From Azorhizobium sp943369575 (GTDB taxonomy: Bacteria > Pseudomonadota > Alphaproteobacteria > Rhizobiales > Xanthobacteraceae), in contig CALRNP020000001.1 in assembly GCA_943369575.1 (NCBI GenBank), positions 1-64,000 on the forward strand: DNA of 64,000 bases, given 5' to 3'. Below, piece after piece: positions 25,021 to 32,488 of this stretch. The first letter of the stretch is position 1, and each line of letters starts with the position of its first letter. The notes beneath the pieces were generated by a model that did no database searches, was not told the DNA's origin, and saw only the letters and a list, made by a program, of their open reading frames with translations. A program made the position numbers and the translations under genes.

Positions 25021-26451
25021 TCATTGCGCGGCCAGGGCTTGCGCTGGCGCGTCGATCTCGGGCCGCCGGTGGCGGAATTGGGTGGCCCGCTCAAAGGCGT
25101 GCCCCAGGCGCAGCACCAGGGCATCCTCGCCCGGCCGGCCCGCAAGCTGCATGCCCAGCGGCAGACCGGCGGCGTCGAACCCGTTGCAAAGGGCAAGGGC
25201 AGGTTGGCCGGTCAGGTTGAATTGCGCGGTCAGGGAGGGCGTCTTCGCCCCGAAGAAGGTGGGCGGCTCGTCGGGCAGCAACTCCGGCGCCGGATGGGCG
25301 CTGCCGGCGGTGAGCAGGATGTCCACATTCTTCATCACGGCGAAGGTGATGGCGGTGAGCTCGGCCCGCGCCCGCATGGCCTGCACATAGTCATCCGCCC
25401 GCAGCAGGGCGCCGGCGAGGATGCGGAAGCGCATGCTGCGGCCAAAATCCCGCGGCCGGGTGCGCAGATCGTGCTCATGCAGCGTGAAGATTTCCGCGGC
25501 GGTCAGCGGCATCTTGGAGTCGGTGAAGGTCCGCAGGCTCGGCAGGCTCACCTCCGAGACGATGCAGCCCAGGCGCCGAAAGGTCGCGATGCTCGCATCC
25601 ATGGCGGCAATCACCGCCGGGTCGGCCTCCAGCTCGTCTTCATACCAGTGCCGTACCACGCCGATGCGCAGCCCTGCCACCGGCGCATTCAGGCCGGCGG
25701 CATAGTCCTCCGCTGGCAGATCCAGCGAGCCGGGATCGCCTGGATCGTAGCCGGCCATGACCTTGAGCATCAGGGCGCAATCCTCCACCGTCCAGGCCAT
25801 CGGCCCGCAATGATCGAAGGAATAGGAATTCGGCTGCACCCCGTAGCGGCTAACCAAGCCATAGGTGGGCTTGAGGCCGGCGATGCCGCACACGCTGGCC
25901 GGCATGCGGATGGAGCCACCCGTGTCGCTGCCCGTGGCTGCCGGACACAGGCCGGCGGCAATGGACGCGCCGGCACCGCTGGATGAGCCCATGGGCGAGC
26001 GCGAGAGGTCCCAGGGATTGCGGGCCGGCGGCCAGGGGAGGTCGAACGAGGGGCCGCCCATGGCGAATTCCCAGGTGGCCTGCTTGCCCAGCAGCACGCC
26101 GCCGCCCGCCCGCAGCCGCGCCTGCACGGCGCTGTCCTGCGTCGGCACATGGGTTGCCAGCAGCTTGGAGTGCGCCGTCGTCAACAGGCCGGCGGTGTCA
26201 TAGATGTCCTTCAGGCCATAGGGGATGCCCTGCATGGGGCTGGTGTCGATGCCCTGCGCGAACAGGCGCTCCGCCGCACGGGCCTCGTCCAGCGCCCGCT
26301 CCGGCGTCAGGGTGATGAAGCTGTTCAGCGTGCTGTCCAGCGCCGCGATGCGGGCGAGATAGGCTTGGGTGAGTTCCACCGGAGAGAGCGTGCGGGCACG
26401 GAACCGGCGCCCGGCCTCGGCAATCGTCAGCTCGTGCAGGGGCGTGCCCAT
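25021..26451 (-). CDS. Amidase-signature hydrolase paired with an AtzG-like protein (amidase D)
   Basis: A 476-residue amidase with Lys81 (GLKD), Ser156 (MGSSSGAG) and Ser180 (GSDTGGSIRMP). The ATG at 26451 begins 4 nt after the stop of a second AtzG-like gene, repeating the partner arrangement seen for amidase B although the enzyme belongs to the other subgroup (C/D/E). It is similar along its whole length to amidase E just upstream (shared NSFIT, GGPSxDLPWPPARNPWD, PTYGxVSR), indicating duplication. The gap to the binding-protein gene is 81 nt. Confidence 0.86.
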   Translation of the reverse strand: MGTPLHELTIAEAGRRFRARTLSPVELTQAYLARIAALDSTLNSFITLTPERALDEARAAERLFAQGIDTSPMQGIPYGLKDIYDTAGLLTTAHSKLLATHVPTQDSAVQARLRAGGGVLLGKQATWEFAMGGPSFDLPWPPARNPWDLSRSPMGSSSGAGASIAAGLCPAATGSDTGGSIRMPASVCGIAGLKPTYGLVSRYGVQPNSYSFDHCGPMAWTVEDCALMLKVMAGYDPGDPGSLDLPAEDYAAGLNAPVAGLRIGVVRHWYEDELEADPAVIAAMDASIATFRRLGCIVSEVSLPSLRTFTDSKMPLTAAEIFTLHEHDLRTRPRDFGRSMRFRILAGALLRADDYVQAMRARAELTAITFAVMKNVDILLTAGSAHPAPELLPDEPPTFFGAKTPSLTAQFNLTGQPALALCNGFDAAGLPLGMQLAGRPGEDALVLRLGHAFERATQFRHRRPEIDAPAQALAAQ

Positions 26452-26455
26452 GGGC

Positions 26456-26674
26456 TCAGTCTTCCCGCGGCATGAATTTGCGGGGATCGAACACATGGGC
26501 GGGCTCGTCGGCGCGGTCACGTCCGCGTCGCAGCCGCATCAGCATGGGCTCCACGTTGCCATATGCCTGGACCAGTTCCTCGAACAGGTCCGGGGGCAGA
26601 TCGAGGCCGGCGTTGCGGGCCAGGATGGCGATCTCCTCGCGGGTGGCGGGCCGTGGCGGAACGGTGGTGGCCAT
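26456..26674 (-). CDS. AtzG/GatC-like small subunit (DUF4089)
   Basis: A 72-residue helical protein with the segments EEIAILARNAGLDL and LFEELVQAYGNVEPMLMRL and a tail DEPAHVFDPRKF. The xEPAHxF motif near the C-terminus matches the other copy in this operon (EPAHLF). The family supplies a GatC-like partner to AtzE-type amidases. AAGGGAGC lies before its ATG; the following amidase starts 4 nt after its stop, and the preceding amidase ends 15 nt before it. Confidence 0.75.
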   Translation of the reverse strand: MATTVPPRPATREEIAILARNAGLDLPPDLFEELVQAYGNVEPMLMRLRRGRDRADEPAHVFDPRKFMPRED

Positions 26675-26689
26675 GGTCGTGAGCTCCCT

Positions 26690-28138
26690 TCAGGCGAGGT
26701 GGGGCTTGGCGAGATGCCAGGAGGTGAACCTCTGGTAGGCATCGCCGGCGCGCAGCACGGTGGCCTCATCAAAGGGGCGCCCGGCGATCTGCAGCGAGAG
26801 GGGCAGGCCCGTGGACGAAAAACCGCAGGGCAGGGCCAGGGCGGGCATGCCGGTGAGGCTGAAGGGCATGGTCACCAACTGGCGCTTCTTGAAGAAGTCC
26901 ACGCCCTCCGGATCGGCAGGGTCGGCCGGCGCCAGCCAGCCGGCAGTGACGAAGAGATCGAAGCGGGCGAACTGCGCCATCAGGCGGGTGCTCAGCTCCG
27001 CGCGCCAGCGCATGGCCTGGACATAGTCTTCGGCGCGCACCAGCCCGCCCACCATGACCCGGCTTCGCAGCAGCTTGCTGAAGTCGCGCGGCCGAGTGCG
27101 CAAATCCTGTTCGTGCACCGAGAACAGCTCGGAAATGGAGATGGTGGTCTTGGCGTCCACATAGTCGCGTAGCGGATCGAGGGTCACGGGCTCAACGATG
27201 GCGCCGAGATCGCTCAGAACCTCCACGGCGGCATCTACGGCGGCGATCACCTCGTCGGTGGCGTCCTCTTCATACCAATGACGCACGAGGCCGATGCGCA
27301 GGCCCCGGATCGATCCGGTGAGGCCGGCGGCATAATCTGCCACCGGCGTGTCGATGGAGCCGGGGTCGCCGGGATCATATCCGGCGCAGGCACCGAGCAT
27401 GAGCGCGCAATCCTCCGCCGAGCGGGCCATTGGGCCGCAATGGTCGATGGAAAAGGTGTTCGGATGCACGCCGCGGCGGCTGACCCGGCCATAGGTGGGC
27501 TTGAGGCCGGTGATGCCGCACATGGCGGCGGGCCAGCGGATGGAGCCACCCGTATCGGTGCCGATGGCTGCCGGCACGAACCGCGCGCCCACCGCCGCGC
27601 CAGACCCGGACGAGGATCCGCCGGGCAGATAGTCCCGGTCCCACGGGTTGCGCGCGGGCGGCCAGGGCAGATCCCAGGACGGGCCGCCGATGGCGAATTC
27701 GAAGGTGGAGGTCTTGCCGATCAGAACGCCTCCGGCCGCTTCCAGCTTTTGCGCAACGATGGCGCTGTGGTTCGGGATGCGGTCGGCGAAGATCCTGGAA
27801 TGGGAGGAGGACAGGATGCCTGCGGTATCGACATTATCCTTCAAAGCATAGGGGATACCGTGAAACGGGCCCCGGTCCTCGCCCTGGGCCAGTTCCGCCT
27901 CTGCCCGGCGCGCCTGGGTCAGGGCGGTTTCCGCGGTTACGGTGATGAAGCTGTTGAGGGCGCCGTCCAGCCGCGCAATCCGCTCCAGGCAGGCGGTGGC
28001 GACCTCGACCGGAGAGACTGTTCCGGCACGCATCAAGCGGCCGAGGTCCGCGATGCCCAGATCGCTCAAGCCAATGTCGCCGGGGCTACGATCACCGATG
28101 CCGCTGTCTTCCTGTGCTGCAGATTGGGCAATCGACAT
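26690..28138 (-). CDS. Amidase-signature hydrolase, first gene of the operon (amidase E)
   Basis: A 482-residue amidase with Lys100 (YALKD), Ser175 (PGGSSSGSG) and Ser199 (GTDTGGSIRWP). The ATG at 28138 gives a short extension before the conserved LGIADLGRLMRAG start of the domain; an in-frame ATG 132 nt upstream would add sequence unlike the family. It leads a leftward run of 14 genes with gaps of 4-108 nt ending at 13059. A GntR regulator is encoded divergently 483 nt away. Confidence 0.86.
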   Translation of the reverse strand: MSIAQSAAQEDSGIGDRSPGDIGLSDLGIADLGRLMRAGTVSPVEVATACLERIARLDGALNSFITVTAETALTQARRAEAELAQGEDRGPFHGIPYALKDNVDTAGILSSSHSRIFADRIPNHSAIVAQKLEAAGGVLIGKTSTFEFAIGGPSWDLPWPPARNPWDRDYLPGGSSSGSGAAVGARFVPAAIGTDTGGSIRWPAAMCGITGLKPTYGRVSRRGVHPNTFSIDHCGPMARSAEDCALMLGACAGYDPGDPGSIDTPVADYAAGLTGSIRGLRIGLVRHWYEEDATDEVIAAVDAAVEVLSDLGAIVEPVTLDPLRDYVDAKTTISISELFSVHEQDLRTRPRDFSKLLRSRVMVGGLVRAEDYVQAMRWRAELSTRLMAQFARFDLFVTAGWLAPADPADPEGVDFFKKRQLVTMPFSLTGMPALALPCGFSSTGLPLSLQIAGRPFDEATVLRAGDAYQRFTSWHLAKPHLA

Positions 28139-28621
28139 CTGTGCGCCCCGATCATTGCCGACGGATTGGATACAATTAATCGGGCCCTGTCTCACCGCCT
28201 GCGAGCCATGCCTGCGCTTGCCTTCGCAATCCACATGCCAAGCCATGCGGGGGTGCAGCGAAGTGGGCAAAAATCTTACTAAGTAGTTGAAATATATGTA
28301 ATTAAATTTTACGCGCCCGCATCAGCGTTTGGGCGTATTTGCGAATGCCTGCGTAGGTTGCATAGCTAAATCAGCCACCACACCCAAGGTGCCCAATCCT
28401 GCCGCAAGGGTGTGCGACGTGCGGAAAAGTGTGCCTAATCACACGTCAGATTGGGGCAAACATGGAGCCTAAGTGGCTGTTAAATCGAAATCTGTAGGTC
28501 TTTTTGGCTCTCGAAGCCTGTTTGTGCCGCCTCTTGAAGTTGTGTACAAAATGGGCATGGGTGTCGCCGCAGCGATGTCAGGGCGGATCGAGCCCGGTTT
28601 CCCTAGTCGGGAGGGCGTTTC
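28139..28621. promoter_or_regulatory. Divergent control region of the amidase operon and its GntR regulator
   Basis: No gene is evident in this 483-nt gap. An AT-rich patch at 28277-28313 lies 140-175 nt upstream of amidase E and could hold its promoter. An inverted repeat GTGTG-N6-CACAC (28429-28444) and, around it, copies of CCCAATC/GATTGGG (28391-28397 and 28450-28456) form nested dyads near the middle of the gap, a plausible operator for the divergent GntR protein. Confidence 0.45.
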
Positions 28622-29332
28622 ATGGTGACGCGGGCGGAAACCGTTACAAAGCAATTGCGCACGGCCATATTGGAAGGCGGGTACGCGCCAGGGGCCCGGC
28701 TCAACGAGATGGCGCTGGCAGAGGCCATGGCGGTCTCCCGTACGCCCATTCGGGCGGCGCTCAGCGTGCTCTTTGCTGAGGGCTTGCTCGATTACGAACC
28801 GAACTGCGGTTATGTGGTTCGGCGGATTTCGCTCAATGATGCCGCCCATATCTATACGGTGCGGGCCTCCCTGGAGGGGTTGGCCGCCCGTCTGGCTGCG
28901 GAAATCGGTCTCGCCGACATGGAGCGCGCCCGCTTTCAGGCTACACTGGACGAGATGGAGCACCTCGTGTCGGGCCAGGACTGGGAGGCCGAACAGCAGG
29001 AGCGGTGGGGTGCGTTGAACATCGCCTTTCACGGCATGATCTGCGCCGCGACCCAGAACAATTATCTTGCCGCCTCGATCCAGCGCACCCGCACATTGCC
29101 GGTGCTAACCGAGCGGGGACTGAAGACCTTCGCGGCGGAGCGGGCCGTGGTCTGGTGGGATCGGGCGGCCTATCGCCGCTCACAGGATGACCACCTCGAC
29201 ATTGGCGACGCGATCCTGGCACGCCAAGGCACCCGCGCCGAAGCGGTGATGCGCGAACACATCGAGCGATCGGGCCGGCTGATCAACCAGAAGCTTGCGA
29301 TCCGGTCGGAGGCCTTGCTCGCTCTGCCGTAG
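28622..29332 (+). CDS. GntR-family (FadR/FCD subgroup) transcriptional regulator
   Basis: A 236-residue regulator with an N-terminal winged helix (LNEMALAEAMAVSRTPIRAALSVL, about 27-50) and an all-helical FCD effector domain (TVRASLEGLAARLAAE; WGALNIAFHGMICAATQNN). The FCD histidines suggest metal-assisted binding of a small carboxylate. GGGAGGGCG precedes the ATG. Its divergent position makes it the likely local regulator of the amidase/ABC operon. Its 3' end faces the GMC oxidoreductase gene; a 5-bp hairpin at 29366-29381 lies between them. Confidence 0.87.
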   Translation: MVTRAETVTKQLRTAILEGGYAPGARLNEMALAEAMAVSRTPIRAALSVLFAEGLLDYEPNCGYVVRRISLNDAAHIYTVRASLEGLAARLAAEIGLADMERARFQATLDEMEHLVSGQDWEAEQQERWGALNIAFHGMICAATQNNYLAASIQRTRTLPVLTERGLKTFAAERAVVWWDRAAYRRSQDDHLDIGDAILARQGTRAEAVMREHIERSGRLINQKLAIRSEALLALP

Positions 29333-29432
29333 CCTTTCGTTTAGAGCGAGAGCTTAGTTTGCCCGGAGGCTTGGGTGCCTCACTTGTCGTTGTGATGCCC
29401 TCGCGCCCCCAAAGCATCCATCGTGAGTCTGA

Positions 29433-31034
29433 CTATCGTCTCGCGTCGGCCTTGATGAGATCGGCGGCCTTTTCGGCGATCATCATCACGGCTGCCTGGG
29501 TATTGGCCGAGACAATGGTTGGCATGATGGCGGCATCCACCACCCGCAACCCGTCAAGTCCATGCACTTTCAGGCGTGGGTCAACCACGGCAGAGGGGCC
29601 AGTCCCCATCGCGCAGGTGCCGATCGGATGATAGATGGTTTGACCCGTGGTGCGGGCGAAATCCAGCCATTGCGCGTCGGTTTGCACGTCCGGCCCCGGG
29701 TTCATCTCATAGGCCCGATAGGGGTCCATGGCGGTCTGCTCAACAATGGCCCGGGCAATCTTCATGCCGCCCACCAGGGCGTCGCAATCCTCCTGGACCG
29801 CCAGGAAATTCGGGCGGATGGAGGGTTGGGCATAAGGATCCGCCGATTTCACATGGATCGACCCGATGGACTGCGGGCGCAATTGGGTGACGCCGATGGT
29901 CATGCCGGGCAGATGGTCGAGCGCCCGGTCGGCGGCGTTGGCATAGCTCGCATGCATGAAAAAATATTGGATGTCGGGGGTTTCCAGCTCCGGTCGGGTC
30001 TTCACGAAGCCATGGGCCAGGCCGGTGCCGAGGGTGAGGATGCCGGTGCGGGTGAGAAAATACTGCGCCACCGCCTTGCCGAGTTTTAGGCCCCGGGTCT
30101 GCTCGTTCAGGGTGATGGGCAGTTTCACCCGCCAATTCATACGCGTGGCGAAATGGTCGCGGTAATTATTGCCGACACCCTGCAGTGCATGAAACACCGG
30201 CAGGCCGGCGGCGGACAGCGTTTCAGGGTGCCCGATACCGGACAGTTCCAACAATTGCGGCGATTGCACCGCGCCGGCGGTCAGGATGACCTCGCCGCGC
30301 GCCTGGGCCGCCACATCCTTGCCGCCCAGCCGATAGCGGATTCCGACGGCGCGTCGGTCGTTGAATTCCAGCTTCAGGACATGGGCGTGTGTGACGACCT
30401 TCAGGTTCGGCCGGCCGAGGGCTGGGCGCAGATAGGCATCCACAACGGTCCAGCGCCGGCCGTTCTTCTGGTTCACCTGATAATAGCCGAAGCCGTCCTG
30501 GGCGGGGCCATTATAGTCCGGGTTACGGGCATATCCGGCTTGCTCGGCGGCTGTGATGAAGGCTTCGGAGAGCACCGGGCGCTCCGCCACACGCACGATG
30601 TTGAGCGGGCCTGAGGTGCCGCGCGAAGGGTCGGCCCCCGGCTCGACGAAGGTCTCCATCTTCTTGAAATAGGGGAGCACGTCGTCGGCGCTCCAGCCGG
30701 TGGCGCCGCGCTGCGTCCAGCCGTCGTAATCCTGGGGCTGGCCACGCACGAAGATCATGCCGTTGATGAGGGTAGAGCCGCCGAGCCCCTTGCCTCGCGG
30801 CACCACAATCTCGCGATTGCCAGTGTTTTCTTCCTTCTCGGTAGTGAAGCGCCAGTTGAAGGCGGCGCCGCTCAACAGCTTCGAGAAACCCGCGGGAATG
30901 GGAATCCAGAAGCCGTTGTCGGGGCCGCCCGCCTCCACCAGCAGCACCGTGTGCTTTTGATCTTCCGAGAGGCGCGCAGCGAGGATGCACCCGGCGGTGC
31001 CACCGCCGACAATGATATAGTCGAACGTTTCCAT
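29433..31034 (-). CDS. GMC-family FAD oxidoreductase (choline/alcohol dehydrogenase type)
   Basis: A 533-residue flavoprotein starting METFDYIIVGGGTAG with the ADP-binding GGGTAG and the GMC signature 1 (GLGGSTLINGMIFVRG near residue 88). The C-terminus has the HPIGTCAMG catalytic-histidine motif and the closing AAVMMIAEKAADLI helix. It oxidises an alcohol to an aldehyde, probably passing electrons to quinone. ATG at 31034 with GGGGGA upstream. Last gene of the leftward transporter/dehydrogenase operon; the aldehyde dehydrogenase at 36329 could take its product onward. Confidence 0.85.
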   Translation of the reverse strand: METFDYIIVGGGTAGCILAARLSEDQKHTVLLVEAGGPDNGFWIPIPAGFSKLLSGAAFNWRFTTEKEENTGNREIVVPRGKGLGGSTLINGMIFVRGQPQDYDGWTQRGATGWSADDVLPYFKKMETFVEPGADPSRGTSGPLNIVRVAERPVLSEAFITAAEQAGYARNPDYNGPAQDGFGYYQVNQKNGRRWTVVDAYLRPALGRPNLKVVTHAHVLKLEFNDRRAVGIRYRLGGKDVAAQARGEVILTAGAVQSPQLLELSGIGHPETLSAAGLPVFHALQGVGNNYRDHFATRMNWRVKLPITLNEQTRGLKLGKAVAQYFLTRTGILTLGTGLAHGFVKTRPELETPDIQYFFMHASYANAADRALDHLPGMTIGVTQLRPQSIGSIHVKSADPYAQPSIRPNFLAVQEDCDALVGGMKIARAIVEQTAMDPYRAYEMNPGPDVQTDAQWLDFARTTGQTIYHPIGTCAMGTGPSAVVDPRLKVHGLDGLRVVDAAIMPTIVSANTQAAVMMIAEKAADLIKADARR

Positions 31035-31081
31035 GCCATCCCCCTGGGGGGCCTCTTCTTGATGGGCGTACCTGCCCGCGC

Positions 31082-32488
31082 TCACGCGCGGACGGGCAGC
31101 ACCTTTCCGGGATTGAGCCGCTGCTGCGGATCGAGGGCGGCCTTGAGGGTCGCGCACAAGGCGGTCTCCTCTGCCGAGCGGCGACGCAAAAGCTCGTCCA
31201 CCCGGTATTGGCCGATGCCGTGCTCGGCCGAGATGGAGCCGCCGAAGCTGGTCACCACGTCATGCACGAGGCGGTTGATGGCGACACCGTCATGGCTGGC
31301 GTCAACCAAAACGTTGTAGTGCAGGTTGCCGTCACCCACATGGCCGAACACATTGGCGACGGCGCCCGGCGCTCCGGCCGCCAGTGCGGCGTCGGCCGCC
31401 TCGAGGAAGGCCGGAATGTCGGTGATGGGCACGGAGATGTCGTGCTTCAGGCTTTTGCCCTCGCGGGCTTCACCCTCCGAGATGTGCTCACGCAAAGCCC
31501 AAAGCTGGGCCGCCTGGGCGCCCGATTCCGCCACCACGCCGTCGAGGGCGATCTCCTGTTCCAGCGCCGCCGCAAGCGCGGCTTCGGCGGCATCGCGCAG
31601 CCCGCTGAGGCTAGCGCCGGCCTCGATCAAAACGAACCAGTCGCCGGCGGCAATTGGCGGGGTCAGACCGGCATGGCGGCGGACCAGATCGAACGAGACG
31701 CTGGAGATCAGCTCGAAGGCGGAAATGGAATCGCCCAGTTCATCCTGCGCCAGGGCCAGCAATTGCAGGGCGGTGGCCGGGGAGGGGACGCTCAGCAGCG
31801 CGGTGACCGTGTGCTTAGGGCGGGGCACCAGACGCAGAATGGCGGCGGTGACGATGCCGAGCGTGCCCTCGCTGCCGATGAAGATCTGCTTCCAATCATA
31901 GCCGGCATTGTCCTTACGCAGGCGCCGCATGCCATTGACGATGGTGCCATCGGCTAGGACGACTTCCAGGCCCAGCACCAGCGCGCGGGTCATGCCATAG
32001 CGGAGCACGTTCACGCCACCCGCATTGGTGGAGATGACGCCGCCGACGGTGGCCGAACCTTCCGCCGCGAGGCTGACCGGCAGCAGGCGGCCGGCGTCGG
32101 CGGCAGCGTCCTGCGCCACCTTCAGGATGCAGCCGGCGTCCGCTTCCAGCGTCATGCCGATGGGGTCGAGCGCGCGCACGGTGTTCATGCGGGTCAGCGA
32201 GAGCACCACCTGCGCCCCCGAGCCATCGGGCACCGCACCGGCGGCGAGCCCGGTATTGCCGCCCTGAGGCACGAGGGCTGCGCCTGCTTCGGCGCAGGCC
32301 CGCACCACCTGCGAGACCTCGGCCGTGGAGGCGGGCCGCACCACGCACAGCGCCTTGCCCGGAAACTGCCGGCGCCAGTCGATGGCATAGAGTTCCATGT
32401 CGGTCTCATCGGTGATGAGCCCGGCAGGACCGACGATAGCGGCGAGGTGCGTGAGGAGTGCGGCGTTGACGCCGCTGACGCCGCTCAT
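31082..32488 (-). CDS. FAD-linked 2-hydroxyacid oxidase/dehydrogenase (GlcD/D2HGDH type)
   Basis: A 468-residue protein with an N-terminal FAD_binding_4 domain (ALVPQGGNTGLAAGAVP, about 73-89; GSEGTLGIVT near 195) and a C-terminal FAD-oxidase_C domain with the metal-binding GHVGDGNLHYNV and the AEHGIGQ loop. Relatives oxidise glycolate, D-lactate or D-2-hydroxyglutarate to 2-oxoacids. Its ATG overlaps the stop of the E1 fusion gene (ATGA), so the two are translationally coupled; a 2-oxoacid produced here would be a natural substrate for E1. Confidence 0.84.
   Translation of the reverse strand: MSGVSGVNAALLTHLAAIVGPAGLITDETDMELYAIDWRRQFPGKALCVVRPASTAEVSQVVRACAEAGAALVPQGGNTGLAAGAVPDGSGAQVVLSLTRMNTVRALDPIGMTLEADAGCILKVAQDAAADAGRLLPVSLAAEGSATVGGVISTNAGGVNVLRYGMTRALVLGLEVVLADGTIVNGMRRLRKDNAGYDWKQIFIGSEGTLGIVTAAILRLVPRPKHTVTALLSVPSPATALQLLALAQDELGDSISAFELISSVSFDLVRRHAGLTPPIAAGDWFVLIEAGASLSGLRDAAEAALAAALEQEIALDGVVAESGAQAAQLWALREHISEGEAREGKSLKHDISVPITDIPAFLEAADAALAAGAPGAVANVFGHVGDGNLHYNVLVDASHDGVAINRLVHDVVTSFGGSISAEHGIGQYRVDELLRRRSAEETALCATLKAALDPQQRLNPGKVLPVRA

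Noticed and set aside
22438..25986. 1182-residue open frame on the plus strand across the ABC transporter genes
   Set aside because: It lies antisense to four clear genes, has extreme His/Arg/Gly content and no motif; long antisense frames are expected at this GC content.
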